Shown piece by piece: positions 30,560-41,789 of a DNA stretch of 64,000 nt. The notes beneath the pieces are model-generated. The model saw only the letters and a program-made list of their open reading frames with translations. It was not told the origin of the DNA and did not search any database. The first letter of the stretch is position 1. Each line of letters begins with the position of its first letter. Origin of the DNA: Limnephilus marmoratus (lineage: Eukaryota; Arthropoda; Insecta; Trichoptera; Limnephilidae); contig OU862919.1 in assembly GCA_917880885.1 (NCBI GenBank), forward strand, positions 51,001,058-51,065,057, read 5' to 3'. The position numbers and the translations under genes are program-made.

Positions 30560-31400
30560 GCGATTTATTGGCGAACATAAGCAAGAAACACTATTTGAGA
30601 ATAGAGGAGCCAACAGGCGTGATCCAAAAATCAAAAATTACAAGTTGAACGATAAAATTAACTTTATTATGATTTACAAAGAGTTATCATAAAAATAAGT
30701 ATCATATTTTTAATCCTGTTATAAGGATCATAATTTTAATACAAAAGATCAAAAACATTTTTCTTATTTGAAACCAGACAATGTTGACCTCTAAAAAAGC
30801 TCGCATTTCTCACGTATAAATAATAGCATAATACCTATAGATTGTTATGTTGTCCGGTTCGGCCTTATCGATAATAAAGCAGACATCAAAAACACATCAA
30901 ATTCTTTTTATTTCCCGGAATTTCACTTATGTCAACCTTTCCGCGGCGTTTTAGATTAAAGGACTTATAATAAATTTGTCTAACTGTCTCCCTCTAACCG
31001 GACAAATGAAACCTCCGGGGAAATAGCTTTTTGCCCTTCACCTCAGATTAAACAGACTTCAACCCATTGAGATCCGAACATTTCTAATGAATGTAAAGAA
31101 ATAATAATGTTCAATTTATTAACTTCTTGGCATTCCATTGCCTAAAACTTATAAGATTTAAAATTATCGGATGATAAGTGTTTTGTTTTAAATTTAGGTG
31201 TCTACGAATTATAGTGAAAAACTAGGATTTTTTTTTTTAAATTCAAGTTTTTTCTCTTTTATCAGATTGACTTGAAGTAGCTACTGGTGTTCTCACGATG
31301 TATTTAGTTTTTCTAAAAAAACTCTCGATTTGTATAAACTACTTATACTATACATTTTGTTACCGTTTCGTTTACATATATATATATGTACATTTTTTTG
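30560..31400. other. Unassigned AT-rich stretch
   Basis: Contains a perfect TA microsatellite palindrome (ACATATATATATATGT, about 31375-31391). Nothing else recognised. Confidence 0.45.
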
Positions 31401-31404
31401 TCAT

Positions 31405-32115
31405 AAACGCACTAGAGTCCCAACTGCTCCCAACACTCTGGAGCCAGTGAAATTATTGCATTTCCAATTAAAGTATTTTGTAAGAGAATGAGTTGGGGAA
31501 GAGGAAGGTGGGGAAGTCCCTAGATATTCAGATGAGGTCACCAAACACGGCCAAAGTCATTTAAAGCAACTTACACCAGGGCGATACTGACAGTTTCTTC
31601 TACTCAGGTACCTACCACAAATATACAACATATTATTTTTAATTTTTTTTTACATGAGCTCAACTCCACATGAAAATAATTTCCATCAGGGCCTATGTCA
31701 TCCTTAGGGATGCTGTATGGAGGGTTTTTTTAAGGAAAAGAAGGAGAGGAAAGTCCTGGAAGGAAAAGGGTTTAAGGGGAGGGTAGGAATCTGGGGTTCA
31801 GTGGGTCCTGGTCATCCACCTCCAAGACCTAGACAAACCTCACCCCATGAACCCGAGCAGTGCCGAGCACCCCTGCTAAATCACCAAACGTAGCGAACCA
31901 CTTGGGGTGATCTATGGCAGAGGTGTTGGTTATCCAATAAAGGTCCCCGGGGCGGCGGTACTCATTCCCGCCTCCCAAATTAGTAAAATCCCAAAGAGTA
32001 AATTGTGAAATAACACAGGTTAATCATATAAAATTTAGTTGCGCACGTTGAGATTTTGGGAACCCGTGACATTTGGCTTGCTAGTCGAGAGCCTTACACC
32101 TCGACTACGGAGGCC
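31405..32115 (-). mobile_element. SINE-3 copy 2, interrupted by SINE-1
   Basis: On the minus strand the tRNA-like head (32115-32042) reads GGCCTCCGTAGTCGAGGTGT, then GCTCTCGACTAGCAAGCC and ACGGGTTCCCAAAATC, close to a tRNA-Ser pattern with a damaged B box. The body continues AAATTTTATATGATTAACCT, is interrupted by SINE-1 at 31651-31978, and resumes to the tail TCACTGGCTCCAGAGTGTTG and AGTTGGGACTC near 31410. Confidence 0.75.
31651..31978 (-). mobile_element. SINE-1 copy nested in SINE-3
   Basis: On the minus strand it starts GGGAGGCGGGAATGAGTACC and includes GGATAACCAACACCTCTGCC, TAGATCACCCCAAGTGG and CATGGGGTGAGGTTTGTC. It then jumps to CCAGGACCCACTGAACCCC and ends with the LINE-A-like tail and an A tail (T run at 31649-31656). 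It carries the same internal deletion as the copy at 4480. A possible AATT duplication flanks it. Confidence 0.8.
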
Positions 32116-32119
32116 ATCA

Positions 32120-32545
32120 TATATACGTAAATAAGCTCCAAAGATCGAGTAATACGATTATAATAATTTTACAATATTTTGATACAAGTATAGATCTCTT
32201 CACTAAGGCCTATAAAACATTATTATCAATAAGTGCAGAATACGGCTAGTAAGAAAGTTGAACGAATGCAAAATATTTCTTAAAAAAATTGTTTCATGAC
32301 ATTTTGTAAAAGTTTATTTAATGTTTTCTAGCAATATATCCGCGGAAAGCACTCTTCTCACCATATCCGATAACAATCCGATTGTATACGTAAGTAAAAA
32401 AGTTACCGATAAGTTTAACTCACGAATAAGTTTTTCGACGTGAAAGTTTTGCAAGAAATAGTTTTTGTCGGGTGCCGAAAGCGTTAGTCGTACCTAAACG
32501 CCAGCGTCGGAATAGGTTTTTCTTTGAGATGGTTCCTCAGAGGGC
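32120..32545. other. Unassigned stretch
   Basis: No motif or repeat recognised. Confidence 0.4.
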
Positions 32546-32559
32546 GGCCGTTGATCTTA

Positions 32560-32760
32560 ATGGCCACAAATCGGGACGAATGGACAACACTGGGACTCCA
32601 TTTCGAGATAAACTTGGATCTAATAAATGTGTTTACAGACGGGAGTCAAGCGAACAAGTTGGAAACTGCTGCCGGGTGTATATGACACTGTATTCTCACA
32701 ATGGGGAAAACTCACAACATTTTACAAAATGAATTAATTCTCTGTAATAAATAACGATTT
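32560..32760 (+). pseudogene. Possible RNase H-domain relic of a retroelement
   Basis: One frame reads NLDLINVFTDGSQANKLETA followed by AGCI and a stop. The FTDGS core with a following acidic/small-residue pattern is the start of retroelement RNase H domains. The preceding stretch has TNRDEWTTLGLHFEI. No RT or integrase sequence is adjacent. The 86-codon open frame in another phase is a shadow. Confidence 0.35.
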
Positions 32761-32944
32761 TCTTGAGAAACCTGCAAATCAATTGTTCGGTTTCGAAGTT
32801 TGAAAGCGGTGGATGTAAATCACTTTCCAATCAATTCAACGAGAATGAGCTCTTTTATTATAACGTTACCGTGACGACATAAAAAGGCAACAAACGTACC
32901 TTCCTTATCACACTAATGTTGCAGCTTCTTCAAAATTTCCGTCC

Positions 32945-33010
32945 TTGGTCCGTCTCCAGATCAGAAGGTTGCGTGTTCATATCACGTCGGGGTCACCAGT
33001 TTTATCCAGG
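32945..33010 (+). repeat. tRNA-Arg-like 3' half (SINE fragment)
   Basis: CCAGATCAGAAGGTTGCGTG followed by TTCATATCACGTCGGGGTCA and CCA looks like the anticodon-to-acceptor half of a tRNA-Arg, with the B box changed from TTCGAAT to TTCATAT. The 5' half is missing. It lies inside family F copy 2. Confidence 0.5.
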
Positions 33011-33432
33011 TCTGACAGCCTACAGACCTTGCCCACGTCTGTAAACTAGATGCGTGTGTGCGGAGGTGTTTAAATAATAACTCTTGATATTAACGCGAGT
33101 CTAAATATAGTTACAATAATTTGCTTAATATTATTCTTGCTTAGAGGTAAAGCAGGTAGAAAGGGTGAACACTAGAACCGGAATGAATTTGCAAATGAAA
33201 ATTGCGTTGTAACGCACCTAGCAGGAGAGTGGTGACCGGTGACACCACAGTGCAAAAATGATATTTTATGGATGTTCGCTGCCTCGCTATAGATGAGAGA
33301 TGAGATACACAAAGTATTTAGGTTTTTTCCTCCAAAGGAAAAAATGTAATCATTTTATTGTATCTCTCTCACACACCGGCCCGTACACCACTAAAATAGT
33401 GCTAGCCGTGACAATATTTTTTTTTGCTTTGA

Positions 33433-33515
33433 TACAATATTTTCAATAATACATTAATTTCATTGCACATTACAATACAATATTTTCAATAATACATTAA
33501 TTTCATTGCACATTT
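33433..33515 (+). repeat. Direct duplication, about 43 bp period
   Basis: ACAATATTTTCAATAATACA plus TTAATTTCATTGCACATT occurs at 33434 and 33477. Confidence 0.8.
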
Positions 33516-33959
33516 AGTAAGTATGGAATATAGTTACAAGGATAATTTTGAAGTATGAGTGAATTCCAAAAGTTCTAAAATGTAAATGCGTTGATAGTTT
33601 TACTTTTGTTCGTATGCTTCAGATATATTATCTCTACTTCTTACACATTAAATAACAGCAGTCGAAAATGAGATAAACGGTGAACGTATGTCTGCACCCC
33701 CCCCCCCCAAAGGAAACAAACAATCATTATCATACATGTTTAGTGTCGTACACCCATCGCCGTTGCTGAGAGATGATATATCTGTTTCCTCCAAAGGAAA
33801 AAAAGTAGTTTTTACGAGGAAACAGTCACACGTATTTTGTGTGTCTCATCTTTTATCTCACCATTTTTGAACGTGTAAGAAGCTGCAGCATTCTAATGAC
33901 AAGGAAGGTACGTTTTTGGCTTTTTGTGGGTCGTCGCGGTAATAATAAGAGCGCTTAAC

Positions 33960-34368
33960 GTCTTTGGTAGATTTTTGCAGTTGATGGGTACTAACCTAGT
34001 CTTTATTATGAAGTCAGTAGTGTCTATGTATCACGGTGGGATGCATAACACGTAGATCACATCACGGTGGGATGTGTATCTATGTTCGACGGGCAGCGGA
34101 TAGAGACGTGATGATGATTTTGTGATTTTAACTATGTGTGCTTAACAATACATCTTTTAGATTGGTTTGTAAAATAATTTTAACAAATATTTTTTTGTGG
34201 AGTATGGTTTCGAATACTATTTATTTCAGATGAATGAAGCAACTGGCCCATAATGATTAATAACCGAACTTGAATAGAACTGACTTACACAGATCGTGAA
34301 AATTAACTTAAAATATTTGATTAAGAGCGTTTAACCAGCCAGCGGACGAAAATCCACATTTCGTCGAA
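33960..34368. other. Unassigned stretch
   Basis: Contains ATCACGGTGGGATG twice (about 34030 and 34063). Nothing else recognised. Confidence 0.4.
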
Positions 34369-34370
34369 AG

Positions 34371-35045
34371 TTGTTCTTCCGATCGTGCAGGGTGGTTACA
34401 ATGAGAAAGATGTATTATTCTCCGTACCAGCTTTTTAAAATTATAACTCAATATCGAATTTATTTCAATCCAAATTAGCTTTAATTTATACCTTCATCCA
34501 AAAATGCTGAAAGGCGTGATGATAAAATTATTGAAATAGTGTACTTTTTGTAGTTATTTTTTGATTATAAGTATTTATCATTTTTCAATAATGTCTAAAT
34601 TTAATAATAATGTTAAAAAAATCAGAAATATATTAGTTTGTAAGTGCGCAAATAAATTCACAAATGGACCAATTTTCGTCAAGAAACACATGTACGTACA
34701 TATTTTTTAATGATTTTATTGAAACTAAAATTCAAATTCTAAAACAAACGTTTGCTAGATAATGTATTGATTTATTTTACTGCATGATTATATTATTTGA
34801 AATGGTTGTGGTATAATACAAAAACTTTTTTGAAAATTTAACAAATCTGCCAACGACCTATGGAATAACCTTATTATACTAAAAATTTAAAAAAAATCTC
34901 AAAATTTATTACATACGAATGCTAGATAAAAGAACAACCTTTCGAAATCCATTTATAATTTTTTGTGGAAAAGAGTCAATACGTCTATAAACTTTTTTGA
35001 AAATGACGTATTTCCGGTTTTCTCTGGTAATGCCCTCTTAATTGA
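34371..35045 (-). repeat. Family G interspersed repeat, copy 2
   Basis: Inverted relative to copy 1 at 21856-22496. It begins with GTGCAGGGTGGTTACAATGA, continues TCCGTACCAGCTTT and AATGCTGAAAGGCGTGATGA, and ends TTTCCGGTTTTCTCTGGTAA plus TGCCCTC. It contains an extra 20-40 bp stretch in the middle and has no ORF. Confidence 0.75.
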
Positions 35046-35049
35046 CAAT

Positions 35050-35625
35050 TTTTTTAAAACAATCAAAAAAAAAAGTCTATTTCATATTTGAAAAAATAAT
35101 CGTTACTGAATCATTAAAACGGCCACCATTTTGAAACGGAAACGGAACGTATCTACAAATAAATTTACAGACAGATGAAATTCAAAATGGTCGAGTTAAA
35201 AAATAACATTAACCATACTAAAACGAACGAAATATTTTTATTTACACGAAATCTAAAACACGTTAATTTACAATTTGAGTTAAATATTTTCAAATACAAA
35301 GGCGTTTACAAATTCTAATGAATTAATGAGTGTGAAATAATACTTTCCAAAGAATAATAACACATTATTCAGGCCAAATTTATTTTGTAATGCATAAATA
35401 ATTCTGACATTTTAATTAAAATAACACACCGGTGGACTTCAGCCTTTATGATTTATCTGAATCTGTTCAAAGTATAATAAAAGGAGATTATCCTTAAAGT
35501 TCTTAATGAGATTCAAAAAAATCCCCTTTTAAACACGTGTTTTTACAGAAATGACCTGCGGGCGACTCTTTAACGAATAACTGATCAATGAGAAACATTT
35601 AATTAAGAAACATTGTCAGATTTTT
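35050..35625. other. Unassigned AT-rich stretch
   Basis: No repeats or coding motifs recognised. Confidence 0.45.
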
Positions 35626-35629
35626 AGGT

Positions 35630-35944
35630 TTTTTTTTTACATTGGCGCCACACAGGAGACCTAGAGAATAATAATTTCCTGAGGGCCTGAGTCACCTTTG
35701 AAGATGCTTGTGTGGATGGTTTTTTCGAGGAGAGGAAGGAGTGAACTTGTTGTAGGAGGGAGGAAACACAGAGGCCGGCAAATCATTCCATAGCCTGGCT
35801 ATTGAACTCAAGAATGAGTCGTAGAAGCGATAAAAATTGTCAACCTTACACAATTATGTTGGGCGCGTTTTGGCGTGTTTCGACTGTGCACCGGTACCGG
35901 AGGGATCAATGACGCTGCTTCCTCGGAGCTTCTTACATTGTACA
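35630..35944 (-). mobile_element. LINE-A 3' fragment, tandem copy 1
   Basis: Plus strand reads a T run at 35631-35639, then ACATTGGCGCCACACAGGAG, the stem region, and RT C-terminal codons in reverse up to GGAGCTTCTTACATTGTACA. An internal deletion removes part of the CDS relative to 1353-2393. Confidence 0.8.
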
Positions 35945-36282
35945 ATAACTCCACACAGGAGGCACGGAGGAAAATAATTTCTCTCAGGGACTCTGTCGTC
36001 TGAGATGCTATGTGGAGGGTCTTTTTTAGGAGAGGAAGGAATGAACATTGGTCTTGAAGAGGCCCAATGTTGTAGGAAGGAGGAAACACAGCTGCCGGCA
36101 AAACGTTTCACAGCCAAGCTGTTGAACACAAGAACGAGTCAAAGAAGCGACCCGTTCTCATGTGACAAATGTCAATCATGTACAAATGCTGGGCACGCGT
36201 TTGGCGTGTTTCCCGACTATGTACCGGTGCTGAAGGGATCAATGACGCCAGTTCTTTGGAGCATCTTCCATACCGGGAGAAG
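35945..36282 (-). mobile_element. LINE-A 3' fragment, tandem copy 2
   Basis: Same orientation as the preceding copy and directly adjoining it. It begins AATAACTCCACACAGGAGGC without a poly(T) run, continues through the RT tail, and ends CATCTTCCATACCGG, a truncation point inside the RT coding sequence. The lost A tail at the junction suggests a dimer formed by recombination or insertion at the A tail. Confidence 0.8.
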
Positions 36283-36289
36283 ATTTTTT

Positions 36290-37690
36290 AAAAAGAAAGA
36301 CAAACATCCCGGGTTACGAATAACCTGACAATATTTATAAATCTTGTACTAGCACCATAGCAAATGAAAAATGTTACTTGTAATTGAAAACCGAGTAATT
36401 GAACTCCAAACGCAATGCCAACTCAGCAACTGACCGATTAATTACACTTTTTATAATAAACTGATGTGTGTGAAAATAGTATATTGAGTGAATGCCGGAT
36501 ACCGGATATGCTAAAAAAAATTAGATTATTTGTTTGTTGCTATTCCACATTTACATAACGTAAAATTGGACAAATCAAAAGTTACTCTGTTGTAACATTT
36601 TGTTATAAACTAAAAAAAAATCCTTAAATAGGCCACCTGCATCAATTTTTTTTTAATTTTTTTCCGGTTTAGGCAAATATTCTAAGACATTCTGTATTTA
36701 TTTATTTTTTTAAATCTTTTTTTTGAAACCCTGGGGATTTTTTGAAAATTTCAATCCGATAAATCGGACCATTTTTTATAAACCGGAAAGACGGGACATA
36801 ATTTTATAGGTGTGAAAAAACGATAATTACATAGCCGAAAATCATTTTAAAAAAAAAGAACGTTTTCCACACGAATGGCACAGCAGAATAGCGAAGCATA
36901 CCAAAAATATTACATCTCATAAATATTTTTTTTCCTTGATCCATCTTATTGATCGTAAATCATTATAATGAACAGCGTCTATATTACTACATTCAATGTA
37001 ATATACTTGTACTTGTAAATTATAATAATAATAAGAATATTATAAAATTTAATTTTGTTAAAATCAGCACCATAATCATTATACCTCTAAAACACGTACC
37101 GACAACATCTGCACGTTCTGAAGAGAACCCCGTAGATCATTAAAGTACGGGGTTCTCTTCAGAGCATCTGTCGAAAAGTGAAACCAAATTATAAGTTCGC
37201 AGAGAACAAACAATAAATCTAGTGAACGAATTCAAAAATTCGCCTGAAATCAAAGTGATGCCATATAAAAAAATAAATCAGTGTGGAATTTAAAAAAAAT
37301 AATAGGAACATTTTCGGAGACGGGACATTTTCATGTAGTGACGTCACGAGCCCAAATAATGGATTTATTTATTTAAAAATAAAAAAATCTGTACATTTGT
37401 AAACAATTTTACTAACATTTTCTTAATCTTAGTAAAAAGATCTATCCACATGATTTTTTCCAAGCCGTTATGAAATCCATGCAAGTGGCCTATGTAATGT
37501 TTTTTCAAAAAAATAATTTTTTTTTTTTTTACAAAGTTTTTTCGTGATTTTTTTATTTATTTCTTAGTGATTGGTTTTTCTTCGTTTCTTCGTGATCGGT
37601 TTCTTCTTAGAATTTAATCGAGAATTTATTTTCTTTTTATTATTTTAATTCTATTAACTTAATGACTCAAACCACAAATAATTATATAAA
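36290..37690. other. AT-rich stretch with one hairpin
   Basis: Apart from the hairpin at 37117-37163, nothing recognisable. Runs of T around 37510-37530. Confidence 0.45.
37117..37163. repeat. Perfect 18-bp inverted repeat
   Basis: TCTGAAGAGAACCCCGTA (37117-37134) pairs with 37146-37163 around an 11-nt spacer. Outside it, CGACAACATCTG and CATCTGTCG extend the similarity imperfectly, so it may be a decayed small MITE. Confidence 0.85.
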
Positions 37691-37692
37691 TA

Positions 37693-38081
37693 CTAGCTGG
37701 TTCCCGGCATGCGTTGCTATGGCATTTAATAAAGAAATTGTTTCTCCCTGTGTGTCCTTTCCCATTCGTCCCGTTCCCCTTCCGCCTCCTCCCCCACCCC
37801 CCCTCCCGCGAACAACCCTACCCGAATTCCCCCCCCTCTCCATTTCCATACATTCAGTCCCGGTACATTCAGTTTTCAAACAGCTCGCGTGTCACCTATT
37901 GCAATTTTTTTATACAAATTTCATAATGCCAGATACCACCAGTAGTTTTTTTTTCAAATCTTGTACTGATAATAACGAACACAAAAAAAAAGAATTATCC
38001 AATTGGGTGCGGTCGTTCGGAAGTTATGCGCGTACTTACATTTCGGCAATTCATTTTTATTTTTATATACATATATATAGA
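37693..38081 (-). mobile_element. Helitron-like non-autonomous element (family H), copy 4, both ends present
   Basis: In minus orientation it starts TCTATATATATGTATATAAA after an A and ends GCCGGGAACCAGCTAG before a T. Internal order matches copy 3: CATAACTTCCGAACGACC region, AATTGCAATAGGTGACACG, G-rich tract, GGGAGAAACAATTTC, then GCATAGCAACGCATGC hairpin region. This copy is the best template for the family. Confidence 0.8.
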
Positions 38082-38089
38082 TATACCGA

Positions 38090-39225
38090 ATCTAATCTAA
38101 TAGAGCAATCCCGATGACTTAATAAAACTCATTTTAGGAAGGGAGGTATTTACTATTCAAGAGAAAAGTAATACAATTATACATAGGTATTTTGACAAAT
38201 CAAAATCACATATCATTATTTTAATTACATAATTTTTAAGCATTATGGGTATTTGTTACATAGAAGGGGGTATAATTGAATAAATAAACAAGAAAAATAC
38301 TAAAATTTTTACTTTATTTGGTAGAAACAGACTTTTAACTCAGCCTCTTAAGATGAATATATACGTGAAATCCTATTTAGATACCATTTTGATTAATCTT
38401 TACAACGAATCGGCTTACAGAATGAACATCAAAAAATATGCTACGGATAAATCGAAGCTTTTATTGGCTTTTATATGTATTAAAATTACAATAAAATTAT
38501 TATTTACGTAACAAAAAATATAAGCGTAAACCACCAAAAAAAATGTTTTTTCATGACTTAACAATGAAGTAATACAAGAAACAATTTTTAAAAAATACCC
38601 CTTTATGGCTAAGACTATTTTTGAGGTTTTCCATGTTCTAACTTTTTTCGTTCTTATAAAATTATGCACAAAATAAATAAAAACCACTTTTTCTCTTACT
38701 TGCCTCGTGCAAAAAGACGCTCGATTTTTAAATTTCGCAGGCATGAGATTCGAAATATTTCTAGCGTTTATATTCCTCTTAAAAGGAACATCATTTTTTG
38801 TACTCTCACTTTAAAAAAAAATTAACTTTTTCATGTGTTACTCTCCTGCAGCCAATTGGGGCCGGAGGTAGACCCCAAAATTACTATCCTTCTTTATATT
38901 CTTAAAGAAGTCAAATTGATTTTCAGTATTTTAGGTATTCCTGCGCAAAGGATTAATACATAATGTGCCGTTTAAAAATAAATGTGAAAAAATCGTTGAT
39001 CGCATGAAAAAATATTTTGTCAAATATTGGTAATATTTCCTGCCCAATAAATGGACAAATAACAAAAACAAACAAAAAAACGGTAAAAATGGTTTAAATG
39101 CCCAAAAAAATTGCATGGGGTCATCGACCAACCCACATGGTTACGGGTATTATGTTTGGCATCTTAGTGTCGAGAGTTAAAAAAAACTCTGAAATCTAAT
39201 AAATGAAAGTATCAAGAATAATAAA
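38090..39225. other. Unassigned AT-rich stretch
   Basis: A 109-codon minus-strand open frame (38415-38744) has no motif and is AT-driven. Nothing else recognised. Confidence 0.45.
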
Positions 39226-39232
39226 ATATTAT

Positions 39233-39995
39233 AATAAACAAAAATTTTAACAAAACAAAAAAACGACTTCAAAAAATGCAATGCAACTTACCTTTTCTAT
39301 TCATCAATATGTACGTACGATTGTTATTTTTGGAGTCGGTGTCGGCGGGAGAGGAGCTGTCAAGTGAACACGCCGGGCAACACCGACTCCAAAAATAACA
39401 ATCGTACCTACATATTGATGAGTAGAAAAGGTAAGTTGATTATAAAGTTGTAGAAGAATACGAAATTATTTTTTTACTTTTTAGTGCATTTTTTGAAGTC
39501 GTTTTTTTGTTTTGTTAAATTTTTTGTTTATTTTTTTATTTTTAGTGAATCTGAGGTACACTAACTAATTCGATTAAGATTCGGCCGAGTATCGTAAATT
39601 TGTTCTTCAAAATTGGAGAATTCCGTTACTTTGTCATGGATCCCATAATCAGAACCTAACCAAACTCTCATCAAACTACCCTTGAAGTACATCCTTTCCA
39701 ATAAAAAAAGAATCATCGAAATCGGTTTGCGTGATATTGAGTTATTCGTCCATTTTTCGCGCACTTACTTGATCCAAATTTAAGACTTATATGATTTTCT
39801 CATAGATGCCATTGTCAGACCTGGACCAAATTAAAATGGGACCACACGGGAAGTACCAGCTTTCAAATAAAAAAAGAATCATCAATATCGGTTCACCCAG
39901 TCGAAAGTTCTAAGGTAACAAACATAAAAAAAAAAAATAAATAAAAAATACAGTCGAATTGAGAACCTCCTCCTTTTCGAAGTCGTTTAAAAATA
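39233..39995. repeat. Family X foldback repeat, copy 1
   Basis: Inverted arms: outer 39233-39280 with 39485-39530 (AACGACTTCAAAAAATGCA and its complement), inner 39285-39342 with 39380-39437 (58 bp, nearly perfect, AACTTACCTTTTCTATTCAT onward). Following this is a direct repeat of about 165 bp period (CAATAAAAAAAGAATCATCG at 39700, AAATAAAAAAAGAATCATCA at about 39865). The end is GAATTGAGAACCTCCTCC and TTCGAAGTCGTTTAAA. I know this type of end from lepidopteran repeats, but its class is unclear. Confidence 0.7.
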
Positions 39996-39999
39996 AGAA

Positions 40000-41080
40000 C
40001 TAATCATTATTCGAATTTTTAGGTAGTAATTATTACTTATCTAAAAAACTAATAACAGACATAAGTGTCACACGTCCACTCAGCACCAATGCGCGCGCAT
40101 TACTAAACAATGTCTAACAACAAATTAAGAAGCTACTAAAAACCTCAAAGTCCCATTGTTGTTAATTTTTGAGAAAACCGCGAATTATTATTGATTTGTC
40201 GGTCTGAGAGACCAACGCGCGAGTAAAGAAAGGTTAAGTAATATAATAACAGTTCTTTGTAGCTCTGGTAATGGCTTTATACCGTATCATTACCGCGATT
40301 TTAAGAACTACTCGTAATATTTTCCAATCAACCTAATTAGTCATTTTCTTTGATTCTGCAAGAATATTTTTATTCTTAGTTCTCGAACATTTCCTTTTAC
40401 GTCTCAATTATTTTTCCTTTCAAGTTCATGATTGTGTAGTTACTGATTGCAAAAGTTTGCTTTGAAAGTTCGAAGATTTAGCAGAGTTACGTACATACAT
40501 AATAATATAATGTTGAAGGTTATGATGGAGGGGTCCTTCGGCCCTAACAACCCTTAAATAACCTTCAAAAAGGTCAATTAATGTCAAAACTGTAGATTCA
40601 GTACTTGATGGTTAATGACATGGAACACGAATTACCAATTTTACAGATATCATTAAATCTTTAATGATGTGTATATATACATTTATATATATCAAAATCA
40701 ATATATATTTGCTTCTGTGTATGTGAGTTGTCTAGGCATTAACTAGGCATAAGCGTAGGAAATATTTGAAACTTTCAAAATATCCTCGCGAAAGTTGGTG
40801 GATTATTACAACCCCAAGACAAAACATCTGAAAACTTGTTTTATTCATTACAAAACTCCTGCGAAACCGTCAAAAATGTCACAATTTGAGAATGACATTT
40901 TTCAAACCATAGATTGTTACATCAAAATTCAATTTAAAACAAATTCTTTAAATTAATGATTTTAATCGAAGTACTCACTTTATGGTATTAACCAAAATCG
41001 AATACTTAGATTCTAATCACGAATTATAAGTGTTTTAAATAGGTACCTATGTTAGGTACCAAATTTGATTCATTTTTATT
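40000..41080. other. Unassigned AT-rich stretch
   Basis: No motif or repeat recognised beyond a TATATATA patch near 40670-40710. Confidence 0.45.
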
Positions 41081-41085
41081 ATAAT

Positions 41086-41565
41086 TAAAACTAAGGCAGA
41101 GAATGCTAAAATGTTATGTGTGTTCGGTCTTGCTCTATGGATGTGAAACATGGACCTTGAAATTAAATACCATGAACAGGTTAGAGGCTTTTGAAATGTG
41201 GCTTCACCGGAGAATGCTCAAGGTCCCATGGACCGACATGATCACCAACACAGAAATTATCAGGCGGGCTAGAGCAGATAGAGAACTGCTTACATTAATA
41301 AAAATCTGCTTACATTAATAAAAATTTCATATCTGGGTCATATGCTTCGAGGGGAGAAGTATCACTTGCTCCATTTAATATTGAAAGGCAAGATAGAGGG
41401 TCGCCGAGAGCCTGGTAGGAGACAAATGTATTGGCTGCGTAATATCGAGAGTGGACCGGCATTAGAAGTGTGGAGGAGCTATTCCGGGCAGCGCAAGATA
41501 GAGAGACATTTTCAAGAGTGATCGCCAACGTCGGGGGGACCTGATACGGCACACAAAGAAGAAGT
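41086..41565 (+). pseudogene. LINE-C relic copy 2 (RTE-like, RT C-terminus)
   Basis: Reads LRQRMLKCYVCSVLLYGCE, TWTLKLNTMNRLEAFEMWLH, RRMLKVPWTDMITNTEIIRR and ARADRELLTLIK, with a small duplication (CTGCTTACATTAATAAAAAT repeated at 41288 and 41307), then damaged GHMLRGEKYHLLHLILKGK-like sequence and an AAGAAGAAG end. Better preserved than copy 1 at 5140-5665. Confidence 0.8.
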
Positions 41566-41589
41566 TATTATAATGTACAAAAATGAATG

Positions 41590-41785
41590 TTTGTAATATA
41601 TGAAAAATGAAAATTTGAATGAAAAAATGGCACGCGAGCTGTTTGAAAATCTGAATATATTGAACGCTGGAGAGGGGAGTGGATCGCGGGAGGGGAAAGG
41701 GAGGTGGAAGGGAAACGCGAAGAATGGAAAAAGACACGCAGGGAGAAACAATTTCTTTTTGCAACGCATGCTGGGAACTCGCTTG
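41590..41785 (+). mobile_element. Helitron-like element (family H), copy 5, damaged
   Basis: Includes ATGGCACGCGAGCTGTTTGA, a shortened G-rich tract and AGACACGCAGGGAGAAACAA, ending AACGCATGCTGGGAACTCGC in place of the usual CTAG end. The 5' third is missing. Confidence 0.65.
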
Positions 41786-41789
41786 TCCA

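Larger units (their letters stand above)
32846..33955 (-). mobile_element. Family F inverted-repeat element, copy 2 (about 1.1 kb)
   Basis: The ends are inverted: GAGCTCTTTTATTATAACG at the left and GCGCTCTTATTATTACCGCG on the complement of the right. Both are followed by AAAAAGNCAA, ACGTACCTTCCTT and a GCAGCTTCTT block about 100 bp in. Shared interior words with copy 1, in reversed order, include TTTCCTTTGGAGGAAA, TGTGACTGTTTCCTC and CTCATTTTCGACTGCTG. A tRNA-like fragment and a tandem duplication enlarge this copy. Confidence 0.7.

Noticed and set aside
33670..33870. 60-codon plus-strand frame
   Set aside because: Lies within family F copy 2 and is not conserved in copy 1.
37662..38117. 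151-codon frame over a Helitron-like copy
   Set aside because: Spans the C-rich tract and element end; no domain.
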